A stretch of 64,000 bases of DNA. It comes from an uncultured Caldilineales bacterium (GTDB lineage: Bacteria > Chloroflexota > Anaerolineae > JAAEKA01). The DNA lies in the NCBI GenBank assembly GCA_937907455.1, contig CALESQ010000110.1, positions 34,340 to 98,339 of the forward strand, written 5' to 3'. The notes below the pieces were generated by a model. It worked only from the letters and a program-made list of their open reading frames with translations. It was not told the origin of the DNA and did not search any database. Positions 44,595 through 53,881 of the stretch are shown here, in pieces. Position numbers and translations under genes: made by a program. Within the stretch, counting starts at the first letter, position 1; each line of letters opens with the position of its first letter.

Positions 44595-45152
44595 CTAGAC
44601 TTCCATGATTTCGACTTCTTTGGCAGTGCCGATGGCATCTATCTGCTTGATAGTGTTGTCAAGCAGCTTTTGCACCTCGTCGCGCGCTTCGTACAAGTCG
44701 TCTTCCGAAATTACCTTGTCTTTTTCCGCATCTTTCAGCATGTCGTTGGCGTCGCGGCGCACGTTGCGCGCTGACACGCGCGCTTCTTCCACGCGGTTAT
44801 GCACTTGTTTCACCAAGCCGCGGCGACGTTCTTCGGTCAGGGCTGGCACCACCAGGCGGATGATTTTGCCGTCGTTGGTGGGGGTGATGCCCAGATCGGA
44901 CTTCATAATGGCTTTCTGGATGTCGTTGATGTCGCCAGCGCTGAAAGGTTTGATGGTGATGAGGCGCGGCTCGGGCACGCTGATGGTGGACAGTTGATTC
45001 AGCCCGGTGGGCATGCCGTAGTATTCCACTGAAATATGTTCCACCAGGGCAGGGCTGGCGCGCCCGGTGCGAATGGGCTTCAGATCGTTTTGCAGCGCCG
45101 TGACCGTTTTTTCCATACGGTCTTCAGCATCCAGGAGGATTTCGTCTACCAT
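44595..45152 (-). CDS. frr: Ribosome recycling factor
   Basis: A 185-residue protein of family length. The core PIRTGRASPALVEHISVEYYG and the C-terminal LTEERRRGLVKQVHNRVEEARVSARNVRRDAND are classic RRF blocks. With EF-G it splits post-termination ribosomes. AAGGAG lies before the ATG. It is 94 bp after pyrH and 26 bp before uppS, in the usual order. Confidence 0.97.
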   Translation of the reverse strand: MVDEILLDAEDRMEKTVTALQNDLKPIRTGRASPALVEHISVEYYGMPTGLNQLSTISVPEPRLITIKPFSAGDINDIQKAIMKSDLGITPTNDGKIIRLVVPALTEERRRGLVKQVHNRVEEARVSARNVRRDANDMLKDAEKDKVISEDDLYEARDEVQKLLDNTIKQIDAIGTAKEVEIMEV

Positions 45153-45246
45153 TGACTGCTCCTTGCAAGCGGTTTGAAGGGTTTGGATACCCGGTTTTGG
45201 TGCGTTTTTTGGTGGAAAGCCGAGGTGGCGGCAAAGGGTGGCGCGA

Positions 45247-45984
45247 CTAGCTGGTTTGCCACCGCTGTGGGTCGGCGATCACCGTGCCGACACGTTCGCC
45301 TCTGACCACTGCTTCTACTACGTGCGGTTGCCAAAGGTCAACCACGTAGATGGGCATGTTGTTTTCCATGCACAGGGTGAGGGCGGTGCTGTCGAGTACG
45401 CCCACCCGCATGTTTAGCGCATCAATGTACGCCAGAAACTCAAAGCGGCGCGCGTCAGGGTGGGTTAGCGGGTCGGCGTCATAGACTGCGTCTACCTTGG
45501 TCGCTTTGATGAGGGCATCGGCGCCGATTTCCATAGCACGCAGGGCTGCGGCGGTGTCTGTGGTGAAGTAGGGGTTGCCGGTGCCTGCGCCAACAATTAC
45601 CACACGGCCTTTTTCCAGGTGACGGATGGCGCGCAGGCGAATGTACGGCTCGGCCAGCGAACGCATTTCAATGGAGGTTTGTACGCGGGTTTCAACACCG
45701 ATGCGTTCCAGGGCATCTTGCAAGGCCAGGGCGTTTATCACCGTGGCCAGCATGCCCATGTGGTCGGCAGTGGCACGCTCCATACCGGCGTGCAGGCCGG
45801 TTTTGCCGCGCCAGATGTTGCCGGCTCCCAGTACCACGGCTACTTCAACGCCTAGCTCTTTGACCTGGGCGATTTTGTGCGCCAGCTCGGTGGCCCGCTC
45901 CGGATCTATGCCGAAGCCGGCTTTTCCTGCCAGTGATTCGCCGCCGATTTTCAGAAGAATACGTTTGTAGCGGGCTGCACTCAT
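45247..45984 (-). CDS. pyrH: Uridylate kinase
   Basis: A 245-residue UMP kinase of the amino-acid kinase fold. RILLKIGGESLAG and VVLGAGNIWRG bind ATP, and IVGAGTGNPYFTTDTAAALRAMEIGADALIKATKVDAVYDADP contains the substrate loops. It makes UDP for nucleic acid and cell-wall sugar synthesis. GGAGG lies upstream. The preceding tsf gene ends in a hairpin, so pyrH-frr-uppS-cdsA may partly use its own promoter. Confidence 0.96.
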   Translation of the reverse strand: MSAARYKRILLKIGGESLAGKAGFGIDPERATELAHKIAQVKELGVEVAVVLGAGNIWRGKTGLHAGMERATADHMGMLATVINALALQDALERIGVETRVQTSIEMRSLAEPYIRLRAIRHLEKGRVVIVGAGTGNPYFTTDTAAALRAMEIGADALIKATKVDAVYDADPLTHPDARRFEFLAYIDALNMRVGVLDSTALTLCMENNMPIYVVDLWQPHVVEAVVRGERVGTVIADPQRWQTS

Positions 45985-46023
45985 GGTTCAGGCGCCTCCA
46001 GACACAAGGTTCAGGGTTTAAAA

Positions 46024-46069
46024 CATAAAACGTGAAGGGAACAGCCAGTGTCGCACTTCACGTTTTATG
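46024..46069 (-). terminator. Terminator after tsf
   Basis: CATAAAACGTGAAG (46024-46037) and CTTCACGTTTTATG (46056-46069) form a perfect 14-bp stem, 18-base loop. On the minus strand TTTTAAA follows directly. It lies 40 bp beyond the tsf stop codon. Confidence 0.75.
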
Positions 46070-46108
46070 GTCATGGGATTAGGAATGATTGTTCCTGTGG
46101 TCGCCGGT

Positions 46109-46702
46109 CTATTCGCCAACTTCCAGTCTGGCAAAGCGGCGCACCTTGATGTTTTCGCCCAGTTTGGCGATAGCCTGCGTCACCAGATCGCCGATGGTCA
46201 CCGAGGCGTCCTTGATGAAGGGCTGTTCCATGAGCAGGGACTCCTGGAAGAATTTGTCAGCCTTGCCTTCAATGATGCGGGCGACGATGTCGGCAGGTTT
46301 GCCGGAGTCAGCCATTTCGGCGGCGAATTCGGCGCGCTTGGCGGCCATCACTGCTTCGGGAATGTCCTCGCGGCGCACGTAGAGCGGACGGGCTGCGACT
46401 ACCTGCATGGCCAGGTCTTTCACCAGCGTCTGAAAGGCATCGGTGCGGGCTACAAAGTCGGTTTCGCAGTTGACCTCTACCATACCGGCTACTTTGGAGC
46501 CGGTGTGTACGTAGGTGCCGATCAGTCCTTCGTTGGCTTCACGGGTGGCCTTTTTGGCCGCTGCGGCCAGACCCTTCTGGCGCAGCAGGTCGGCGGCCTT
46601 TTCGAAGTCGCCGTTGGTCTCATCGAGTGCTTTTTTGCAGTCAAGGACACCAGCACCGGTCAGGGTACGCAGTTCTTTGATGGTATCTGCTGAGATAGCC
46701 AA
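46109..46702 (-). CDS. tsf: Translation elongation factor Ts
   Basis: A 197-residue EF-Ts, shorter than E. coli EF-Ts and like the compact form of many bacteria and mitochondria. TIKELRTLTGAGVLDCKKALDETNGDFEKA is the N-terminal domain; NCETDFVAR is the conserved nucleotide-exchange core. It regenerates EF-Tu-GTP. It follows rpsB by 13 bp, the universal rpsB-tsf pair. Confidence 0.97.
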   Translation of the reverse strand: MAISADTIKELRTLTGAGVLDCKKALDETNGDFEKAADLLRQKGLAAAAKKATREANEGLIGTYVHTGSKVAGMVEVNCETDFVARTDAFQTLVKDLAMQVVAARPLYVRREDIPEAVMAAKRAEFAAEMADSGKPADIVARIIEGKADKFFQESLLMEQPFIKDASVTIGDLVTQAIAKLGENIKVRRFARLEVGE

Positions 46703-46715
46703 GGTCTTTCTCCTT

Positions 46716-47624
46716 CTATTCCTCGCTGTCGTTGTTGGTGTCGTCAGCTACGTAGTTGCGCAAATCAAGTGAAGGGGCAAAATCCTCTTCTCCGCCGCTG
46801 AAATCGCCAGTGCTGTCATCGTCCTCGAAACCGCGGGCCAGTTTGGCCAGGGTTGAGGGTCCGAGGAAGGTTTCCGGCTCGCGGATTTCTTCGTAGCGCC
46901 CGCTGCGATAGTCCATTTCCTCTTCCGCGGCGACAACTTCACGCATCATCTGGCCTTCGGCTGCGGCCTGGGCCACAACACCGGCAATCAGCTTGATGGC
47001 GCGGATGGCATCGTCGTTGGCCGGAATTACCAGCTCCACCGGATCAGGATCGCAGTTGGTATCTACCATAGCGATGATCGGGATGCGCAGCTTGTTGCAT
47101 TCCTGTACCGCAATGTCCTCGCGGCAAACGTCGGTGATGAACACCAGGTCAGGCAGGCGGCGCATTTCGCGCAGGCCACCCAGACGGGTTTCCAGCTTGG
47201 CGATCAGGCGTTCTTTTTCCAGGGCTTCTTTTTTGGTCAGACGCTCGAAATCGCCGCGCTCGCGCTGCTGTTCCAGCTTGATCATGTAATCCACCCGCCG
47301 ACGGATGGTAGGGAAGTTGGTCAGCGTGCCTCCCAGCCAGCGGTGAGTGACGTAGGGCATGGAAGCGGTTGCTGCGGCTTCCTGCAGGCTTTGTTGGGCC
47401 TGCTTTTTGGTGCCGACGAACAGAATGCTGCCGCCCGAGGCGACGACGGTGCGGGTGCGCTGGTAAGCGGCTTCGATCTGCGACATGGTTTGTTGCAGGT
47501 CAATGATGTGAATGCCGTTGCGCTCGGTGAAGAGGTACGGCTTCATCTTCGGATGCCAGCGACGGGTGCGGTGTCCAAAGTGGACGCCCGCTTCCAGGAG
47601 ATCCTTCATTTTTACGACTGCCAC
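46716..47624 (-). CDS. rpsB: 30S ribosomal protein S2
   Basis: A 302-residue protein, long for S2 because of an acidic C-terminal extension (YEEIREPET to DDTNNDSEE). Core motifs include LEAGVHFGHRTRRWHPKMKPYLF and TDVCREDIAVQECNKLRIPIIAMVDTNCDPD. It binds the 30S platform. The start is a GTG at 47624 preceded by AAGGAGG about 14 bases away. The mRNA has a leader of about 155 nt with several hairpins. Confidence 0.96.
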   Translation of the reverse strand: MAVVKMKDLLEAGVHFGHRTRRWHPKMKPYLFTERNGIHIIDLQQTMSQIEAAYQRTRTVVASGGSILFVGTKKQAQQSLQEAAATASMPYVTHRWLGGTLTNFPTIRRRVDYMIKLEQQRERGDFERLTKKEALEKERLIAKLETRLGGLREMRRLPDLVFITDVCREDIAVQECNKLRIPIIAMVDTNCDPDPVELVIPANDDAIRAIKLIAGVVAQAAAEGQMMREVVAAEEEMDYRSGRYEEIREPETFLGPSTLAKLARGFEDDDSTGDFSGGEEDFAPSLDLRNYVADDTNNDSEE

Positions 47625-47787
47625 GGTTGTTCTGTTGCCTCCTTACAGGTGCGTTGTTTCGTCCGCCCCCGCCAGAGACCGGCTTACCCGACGCCGTGTG
47701 TCATCGGGCACGCAGTCGGCCTTAGCCGGAGAAACCCGGCCGCGGGTGGCGTGCGTAATAAGAGCGCGGCAAGCGCGCTATCGTCAG
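47625..47787 (-). promoter_or_regulatory. Structured rpsB-tsf leader
   Basis: The predicted leader of about 155 nt is GC-rich with self-complementary parts, for example GCGCGCTTGCCGCGC (47766-47780). S2 represses rpsB-tsf in E. coli through a leader; the E. coli structure is not recognised here. Confidence 0.4.
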
Positions 47788-47816
47788 AGTATACCACGCC
47801 CCCCGAAGACGGGCAA
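47788..47816 (-). promoter_or_regulatory. Promoter of rpsB-tsf
   Basis: On the minus strand TTGCCC (47811-47816), 17-bp spacer, TATACT (47788-47793). Confidence 0.65.
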
Positions 47817-47849
47817 ATATCAAGGATGAATTGGCAGCGGTGTGAGCAG

Positions 47850-48824
47850 CTAATCTGTGGATAGTGGTTGCTCCAGCCCGCGCAGATTGCCCAACCACTG
47901 CGCGGGTTCTTGTTTGACGATGCGGAAATGGTCAAAATCGCGGGCTACGAAGACGTTGTCGAAATACTTGCGTGCCTCGGCCAGGATCTGACGGGTGCTG
48001 TAGCGCCGCGAGATGTGGTTGAGGATCAGCGTGCCTACACCGGCCTCGCGGGCAAGCTGCGCGGCACGCGCCGCGGTGAGGTGGCCGAATTTGCGCGCCA
48101 TTTCGGCTTCTTCTTCCAGATAGGTTGCTTCGATCACCAGGGTGTTGGCCCCGGCTGCTTCTTGCATCAGGGTGTCGGTGCGCCCCACGTCGCCTACAAA
48201 CACCAGCCGTGCCCCCGGCTGCACCGGCCCCAGCACCTCATCGGGGTGAATCTGGCGGCCATCGGCCAGGGTAATGGGTTGGCCTTGCACCAGGCGGCGG
48301 CGGATAGGCCCGGCGGGCACGCCCAGCGCCTCGGCGCGGTCCACCAGGAAGGGTCGGCGGTCGTGCTCGGTGAAGGTGAAGCCAAAGCAGCCTGGCCCGC
48401 GGTGGATCACTGGAAAGGCGTGCAACTCGAAATGGTCATCGTGCAGCACAGGCCCGCTATCCAGCTCATGCAGATGCACTTTCATGGGCAGGGCATCCAC
48501 CGCGCCGAAGACCACCTCAAGCAGGTCGGCCACTCGCCGCGCCGCCCAGCGCCCGGCATAGATATTGATGTCGGGGATCATTTCCCAGCGGCCAAAGGTG
48601 GAGATCAGCCCGCCCAGCCCTAAAATGTGATCCAAGTGGCCGTGGGTGAGCAAAATATGATCCAGCCGCTTGAAGCCGAGGCCGGATTGCAACAACTGGC
48701 GTTGCGTGCCTTCGCCGCAATCAATCATAAAACGATAGTCGCGGTGCATGACGATAGCCGAAGACAGCCCTCGTTCAATGGTAGGGGCCGAGGCGGATGT
48801 GCCGAGAAAGACGAGTTCAAACAT
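47850..48824 (-). CDS. rnz: Ribonuclease Z
   Basis: A 324-residue metallo-beta-lactamase-fold nuclease. The N-terminus FLGTSASAPTIERG and the zinc motif LTHGHLDHILGL (HxHxDH) are present, followed by a flexible arm (about 150-195) and later metal ligands in FVGDVGRTD and ILNHISRRY. It removes 3' trailers from tRNA precursors. No clear ribosome site precedes the ATG at 48824. It is separated from uvrC by 116 bp. Confidence 0.93.
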   Translation of the reverse strand: MFELVFLGTSASAPTIERGLSSAIVMHRDYRFMIDCGEGTQRQLLQSGLGFKRLDHILLTHGHLDHILGLGGLISTFGRWEMIPDINIYAGRWAARRVADLLEVVFGAVDALPMKVHLHELDSGPVLHDDHFELHAFPVIHRGPGCFGFTFTEHDRRPFLVDRAEALGVPAGPIRRRLVQGQPITLADGRQIHPDEVLGPVQPGARLVFVGDVGRTDTLMQEAAGANTLVIEATYLEEEAEMARKFGHLTAARAAQLAREAGVGTLILNHISRRYSTRQILAEARKYFDNVFVARDFDHFRIVKQEPAQWLGNLRGLEQPLSTD

Positions 48825-48940
48825 GGGAGTAGAGTTTTAAGGGTTAAGCTTTACGTTTTGAAGGATGGTTTCCGATTTTGTGACCGTGCCGGTTCGTTTT
48901 CATTCATGGATGGCTGTTTACTTATCTGCCAACTCATCCG

Positions 48941-50845
48941 TTACAGCGTTGCTTTGACGGCGCGGGCCGCGGCCAGGGTCATGCCGGGTACGGCGGCCAG
49001 CTCAGCCTCGTCCGCGGCTTTGATAGCTTCCACATCGCCTTCGAAAGCTTTCAGCAACGCCTGGCGGCGCTTGCTGCCGATGCCGGGGATCTGTTCCAGA
49101 ACCGAGGTAAGGCTGGCCTGGTCGCGGCGGGTGCGGTGATAGGTAATGGCGGTGCGATGGGCTTCGTCGCGGATGCGCTGTACCAGAAACAGCCCTTCGG
49201 AGTCGCGCGGCAGCAGCACAGGCAGGCGTTGCTGCGGCAAAAACAGCTCTTCGTTGCGTTTGGCAAGCCCAACTACTGGCACCTGGCCCAGCAGATCGAA
49301 TTCTTTCAACACTTCAACGGCCACGCCAAGTTGCCCCTTGCCACCGTCTACAATTACCAGGTCGGGCAGCAGGCTCCAGGCGGCCTGGCTGGGCCGCGCT
49401 TTGGCACCGGGGTCATCGCCTTGCGGTTCCACGGCGCGGCGGAAGCGTCGGCGCAGCATTTCGCGCATTGAGGCAAAGTCGTCCGGCTCGCCCTGGCTGC
49501 CGCGCCCGCGGATCTTGAAGCGGCGATAGTCTGATTTGCGCGGTGCGCCTTCAGCGAACACCACCATGCTGCCCACGGTGTTGGTACCTTGCAGCGTGGA
49601 GATGTCGTAACATTCAATACGGCCGGGGGGTGTCTCTAAGTCCAACGCCTGTTGCAGTTCCTGCAAGGCCAGCACATGCTTGCTTTTGTCGGCCTGACGC
49701 ACCGCGCGCAGGGTGCGCAGCGCCTCCAGGGCGTTGTTTTCGGCCAGCGCCAGCGCTTTGTCGGCTTCTTCGTCCAGCGGTGGGCTAAGCAGATGCACGG
49801 CATGTGGCTCGTGACCCGCAGCCGTGCGTTTGGCACTTAACCAGGCGGCGATCACCTCATGGTCGTCGGGCAGCAGGCGCAGCACCAGCTCTGGCGGAGG
49901 CTGTGTAGCCTGGTCGTAGAATTGGCTGAGGAAGGTTGCCAGCAACTCGCCGCGGTCGTCTTCGCGCGTGCGGGGCAGCACAAAGCTTTCGCGGCCAATG
50001 AGCTTGCCGCGGCGCACCAGAAAAACCTGAAAGGCGGTTTCATCACCGCCCTCGTCGCTGGCATAGCCGATCACATCCTGATCTACCGTGCTGGTAGCCA
50101 ACACCGGTTGCTGTTCGATCATGCGCTGCGCCAGCTTAATCTGGTCACGGTACATGGCGGCCCGCTCGTAGTTGAGCTGCTGCGCGGCTTGTTTCATGCG
50201 CTCGGTAAGCGCATCCAACGCCTCGGCGCTGCGTCCCTCCAGAAAATCGGCCAGACCGTGCAACATGGCGCGATATTCCTCACGCGCGGCTACACCGATG
50301 CACGGCGCGACGCACAGCTTGATATCGTAGTAGAGACAGGCGCGCGCGTCCTTTCCGGTGATCTCGCGGTTGCAGGTGAGGTAGGGGAAGACGCGGCGCA
50401 GGTTTTCCAGCGTTTGACGCACGGTGAAGGCCGAGGTAAACGGGCCATAGTAGCCCGCGCCGTCGCGTAGCACTTTGCGCGTGACGGAAATTTTGGGAAA
50501 GTCATCCTGCCAGTGGATTTTGATGTAGGGATAGGTTTTGTCGTCCTTGAGCATCACGTTGTAGCGCGGCTGATAGCGCTTGATCAACATGTTCTCCAGC
50601 ACCAGCGCATCCACTTCGCTGGGCGCGACGATCCACTCCAGATCGGTGATTTCGGCTACCAGGCGGCGCGTTTTGACCGTGTGCTGGGCGGCGTTTTGAA
50701 AGTAGGAACGGACGCGGGCACGCAGCACCTTGGCTTTGCCGACATAGATCACTTGGCCGCGGCCGTCGCGGTAGATGTAGACGCCGGGGGTAAGCGGCAG
50801 GCTGTCCAGGCGGGCCTGCAACGCGTCGCTGATAGGCTGGGGCAT
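48941..50845 (-). CDS. uvrC: Excinuclease ABC subunit C
   Basis: A 634-residue nucleotide-excision repair nuclease. The N-terminal GIY-YIG domain reads GVYIYRDGRGQVIYVGKA, the UVR motif is near EALDALTERMKQAAQQLNYERAA, and the C-terminal RNase H-like domain has PDLVIVDGGKGQL and the HhH region IPGIGSKRRQALLKAF. It cuts both sides of a lesion with UvrA and UvrB. An ATG at 50845 is used; the in-frame upstream stretch crosses the promoter and is rejected. A TATAAT only six bases from the ATG suggests a leaderless mRNA. Confidence 0.96.
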   Translation of the reverse strand: MPQPISDALQARLDSLPLTPGVYIYRDGRGQVIYVGKAKVLRARVRSYFQNAAQHTVKTRRLVAEITDLEWIVAPSEVDALVLENMLIKRYQPRYNVMLKDDKTYPYIKIHWQDDFPKISVTRKVLRDGAGYYGPFTSAFTVRQTLENLRRVFPYLTCNREITGKDARACLYYDIKLCVAPCIGVAAREEYRAMLHGLADFLEGRSAEALDALTERMKQAAQQLNYERAAMYRDQIKLAQRMIEQQPVLATSTVDQDVIGYASDEGGDETAFQVFLVRRGKLIGRESFVLPRTREDDRGELLATFLSQFYDQATQPPPELVLRLLPDDHEVIAAWLSAKRTAAGHEPHAVHLLSPPLDEEADKALALAENNALEALRTLRAVRQADKSKHVLALQELQQALDLETPPGRIECYDISTLQGTNTVGSMVVFAEGAPRKSDYRRFKIRGRGSQGEPDDFASMREMLRRRFRRAVEPQGDDPGAKARPSQAAWSLLPDLVIVDGGKGQLGVAVEVLKEFDLLGQVPVVGLAKRNEELFLPQQRLPVLLPRDSEGLFLVQRIRDEAHRTAITYHRTRRDQASLTSVLEQIPGIGSKRRQALLKAFEGDVEAIKAADEAELAAVPGMTLAAARAVKATL

Positions 50846-50851
50846 GGGGCT

Positions 50852-50860
50852 ATTATAGCA
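50852..50860 (-). promoter_or_regulatory. uvrC promoter, leaderless candidate
   Basis: On the minus strand the extended -10 TGCTATAAT (50852-50860) ends six bases before the A of the uvrC ATG, so transcription should begin at or within a base or two of the start codon. No -35 consensus is present. Confidence 0.6.
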
Positions 50861-51233
50861 TAGAAGGGAGAACGGGGAGGAACTGGGGGAATTCGCTTTC
50901 TCGATGGACTTAGTGAAAAGTTGTACACTCACTGCGACGCCCACGGCTAGCGCCACGCCATTCCGCCCCGGTTGTGGCTGCCGCGTTGATTCTGCGTTGA
51001 GGTTGTAGCTATTTTGCTCGGATCCCGTTGCCAGTGAAACTGGTTAACCGCGTAGGCGATTGTGACAAAGCTCCGGCTAGATCGGATCTTTGTCTCGCAA
51101 AAAGTGGTGCAAAGCCTTCAGAGGTGCACACGCAGGTCTATCTGCCCCTGCTGGACATTTTGTTGTGAGGCCCAGAGTTGCAGACCGCGCGCCAGCGCAG
51201 GACGTAAAGCAGTTCGTTGCCGTGAAACGTAAC

Positions 51234-51275
51234 GGAAGTCTGCGTGCGGGATGGTCTCCGCATACACAGACTTCC
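51234..51275. promoter_or_regulatory. Near-perfect stem-loop, unknown role
   Basis: GGAAGTCTGCGTGCGG (51234-51249) pairs with CCGCATACACAGACTTCC (51258-51275) apart from a small bulge. No T-run follows on either strand. It could be an RNA element or the relic of a repeat. Confidence 0.4.
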
Positions 51276-51348
51276 GGGTTAGGCATTATGTGTTATGTTT
51301 TACGCCAGACGTTCACTGCTGGCGGCCCAGCCAGGTTTCAGTGAGGAG

Positions 51349-51933
51349 TCACAGGCCCGCTGTCGGCTCCACTGCCCGCCGCGCCTTGTAGCGCCGCCAT
51401 TTGGTCCAGATTATGATGACCAGCACCACCAGGGCGATGAAAGTCAGTACCGGCAGCAGGATCGCTAACACGCTGACCACCAATGCGACGATATCTTCGA
51501 TGGTGCTGACTACCGGGTTGCCCAGGCCGCCGGTGGTGGCTGTGACCACCGGGCGCACTGTGGCTTTGGTGGCATGCACCCCGCCGGCCACCAGCAGGCC
51601 CGCCACCAGCGCCAGCGCAGGGTGAATGTCGGTGACGACGTTGGTGTTGGCGGCAAACAGCAGTGCCCCAGCCGCAGGGCGCACCGCTGTTTGGATCACA
51701 TCGTTGGCGTGATCTACCACGGGCACTTTGTCGGCTACGATCTCGATCAGCAGCAGCACAGCCAGCACTCCGATCACCCACCAACTGGTCAGCCAGTCAT
51801 AAGGCGGCTGTAGGTTGATCAGGCTGGTGAAGCGGGCAGTGAGCGCCACAATCAACAGCGGCAGATAGGCGTTCAATCCTGCGGAAGAGGAGAGACCGAA
51901 GGCGGTGAGAATACTGGATAAGCTTTCGATCAT
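51349..51933 (-). CDS. DUF4126 family membrane protein
   Basis: A 194-residue integral membrane protein with about five hydrophobic segments. The N-terminal sequence SSSAGLNAYLPLLIVALTAR and the middle IEIVADKVPVVDHANDVIQT match DUF4126. The family function is unknown. CAGGAG lies before the ATG. It precedes the DUF4013 and DUF2085 genes in minus-strand order, each separated by about 90-135 bp. Confidence 0.8.
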   Translation of the reverse strand: MIESLSSILTAFGLSSSAGLNAYLPLLIVALTARFTSLINLQPPYDWLTSWWVIGVLAVLLLIEIVADKVPVVDHANDVIQTAVRPAAGALLFAANTNVVTDIHPALALVAGLLVAGGVHATKATVRPVVTATTGGLGNPVVSTIEDIVALVVSVLAILLPVLTFIALVVLVIIIWTKWRRYKARRAVEPTAGL

Positions 51934-52024
51934 GGCGGGAAGCTCCTGCGCACCGACAATAGGTTGGCACGAGGCGCAGACAAGGCATCAGCCCTTGGGT
52001 GCGGCTGATGCCTTGCAGGCAGCA

Positions 52025-52816
52025 TTAGTTGAGTGGGTTGTCTTCAGGGTCAATACTGATTGAGACCGAGTCGTCGTTTACCACAACTGCGGGCGCAGTA
52101 TAGTTTTCAGAAAGCACCGGCTCCAGTGCATTGCCGGCCTTGCGGCCAATCTGGCCGAAGAGATGGGCTTGCATCATCATAGTCAGGAATTGGCCCGCGG
52201 GCAGGGTAATGATCAAGCCCACCAGACAGAGCAGGGTGCCAAGTATCCCTGCGGCCAGCGAAATGATTGCAGAACCGGCGATATACACCAGCGAGGCAAT
52301 GATTACATCACCAATGTGCTCACGGGTGAAGCGGAGGATTTCACCAACACGCAGAGCGCTGCTGATCTCGCCGGTTTCAGCTATGCGAATGTAAATCGCC
52401 GGCATGATCAGGGTGTACAGGATGCCCACCAGGAACACCAGACAGCCAAAGCAGACAGAGATGAAACCGCCGATGGCTTCCATGTCAGGGTTATCGGTCA
52501 GGGCAGAGCCAATGATCAAGGGAATGTAAAGGGCAATCAGCGGCAACGCCCAGATCAAAGATGCAACAAACACTTTGATGCCGTCGGTAAACCATTCACC
52601 CCAGCGGTCGCGCCATTCCGGCAGCGGGGTGGCGTCACCGCGGCGCACATTGCGCAGCACCTCCAACGCATAACCGCTGATAATCACAAAACCGGCAATA
52701 CCGATCAGCACCGGCGAAAGCAAAAAGCTGAGAAGGGTTACCAGCGTGCCCATGCCCAATTTTTCTTTCCAGCGCGGGTCATCAAACACAAATGTAAAAG
52801 CCTTACCGATGTCCAT
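52025..52816 (-). CDS. DUF4013 family membrane protein
   Basis: A 263-residue protein. The start FVFDDPRWKEKLGMGTLVTLL is typical of DUF4013, with GYALEVLRNVRRGDATPLPEW at about 48-68. There are about six hydrophobic segments. The protein is presumed to sit in the membrane with cytosolic ends; the family has no known function. The C-terminus is acidic and hydrophilic. Confidence 0.8.
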   Translation of the reverse strand: MDIGKAFTFVFDDPRWKEKLGMGTLVTLLSFLLSPVLIGIAGFVIISGYALEVLRNVRRGDATPLPEWRDRWGEWFTDGIKVFVASLIWALPLIALYIPLIIGSALTDNPDMEAIGGFISVCFGCLVFLVGILYTLIMPAIYIRIAETGEISSALRVGEILRFTREHIGDVIIASLVYIAGSAIISLAAGILGTLLCLVGLIITLPAGQFLTMMMQAHLFGQIGRKAGNALEPVLSENYTAPAVVVNDDSVSISIDPEDNPLN

Positions 52817-52952
52817 AGTTGTAATCTCCTTTGCAAAAAACGGGACGAGTAGCCGGATATCCGGCGTTCACAAGCCTATACGCAGTGTGTTATAAAAGGT
52901 TGCAGCATGGGTTGCGTCTACGCCCTGCTGCAAGGACGGCCTCTTGCGCCGT

Positions 52953-53786
52953 TTAAAATGGCAGCCCCATGCGGCTGGTGAGCCAGGCGCGCCCCAGGTT
53001 AATAGCTAACACTTCCAGCAAAGCCAGCGCCAAACCGGCTGTCAGCAGCGGTGCAGCCGCCAGTAAGCTGCTGGCAGCGGCTTCACGTTTCAACAGCAAG
53101 GCCAGCAGCATTGTGTTGACCATTGTCAGCAGCAGCAAGGTGCCGCCGACGCTCAGCAATGCCAGCGGATAGAGTAGCGCATCCCACCCGCTGCTGACCG
53201 CCAGGGTGAGCAGTGCAGCCAGTGCCAGCAGCGCACCTGCCTCACCCATGCTGCGCAGGGTAGGTTCTGGGGTGGTGTTGGCCCACAGGGTCACGTTGAA
53301 AAAAGGCCACACCAGGCTGATCAGCGCTACGCCTTGCAGTGTGCCGGTGGCGGTGCGCAGTACATTGTGTGGCTCATACAGCTGTGGCAGCGAGGGGAAA
53401 AAGGAGAGATAAGAATTGAAGCCGTCGAAGGCCCAGAGCGCCAAAAAGGTCAGCAACACGGCGATTACCGGCTTGGGAGGCAGGCGACCGGCGCGACCCC
53501 GCCCAAGCGCCAGCAAAAAAATCAATCCGAAGAGAGCGCCTAGAAATTGCCCGCTGCACCTTGCACACAGCGGCAACGGTCTTCCCGCAAAAAAGGGGGT
53601 GCGCACGGGAATTTGATGGCACACGGCATAACCAACATGATCGGCTTTGTCCAGCAGGGTGCCGGGAGTAGCTACAACCATGATGGCCGCAACAGCCAGA
53701 CCAACCAGCAGCAGCACGCGATCTGATGCAGACAGGCCGCGTCGGCGCGCGGATTCAGGAGAAGAAGGAAGATCAGATGAAGTCAT
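52953..53786 (-). CDS. DUF2085 family membrane protein
   Basis: A 277-residue membrane protein. The DUF2085 signature CHQIPVRTPFFAGRPLPLCARCSG (about 57-80) contains CxxC-like cysteines and lies between two hydrophobic segments. Most of the rest is hydrophobic (about seven segments). Function unknown; a metal or redox role for CARC is possible. It is divergent from the asparaginase gene. Confidence 0.8.
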   Translation of the reverse strand: MTSSDLPSSPESARRRGLSASDRVLLLVGLAVAAIMVVATPGTLLDKADHVGYAVCHQIPVRTPFFAGRPLPLCARCSGQFLGALFGLIFLLALGRGRAGRLPPKPVIAVLLTFLALWAFDGFNSYLSFFPSLPQLYEPHNVLRTATGTLQGVALISLVWPFFNVTLWANTTPEPTLRSMGEAGALLALAALLTLAVSSGWDALLYPLALLSVGGTLLLLTMVNTMLLALLLKREAAASSLLAAAPLLTAGLALALLEVLAINLGRAWLTSRMGLPF

Positions 53787-53881
53787 GGCGTTTCGCGTGC
53801 ATTATAGACAATTCTGGTTACAATGGGAATTACAAACTCTACTCGTCGCGAGTTGACGCATTACGTAACAAAGGAGTTGCT

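Larger units (their letters stand above)
50846..51348. other. Intergenic region between uvrC and the DUF4126 gene
   Basis: A 503-bp gap with no convincing gene. It carries the uvrC promoter at its left end and, near 51234-51275, a stem-loop (GGAAGTCTG...CAGACTTCC). The middle (50880-51230) has no recognisable element. Confidence 0.5.
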
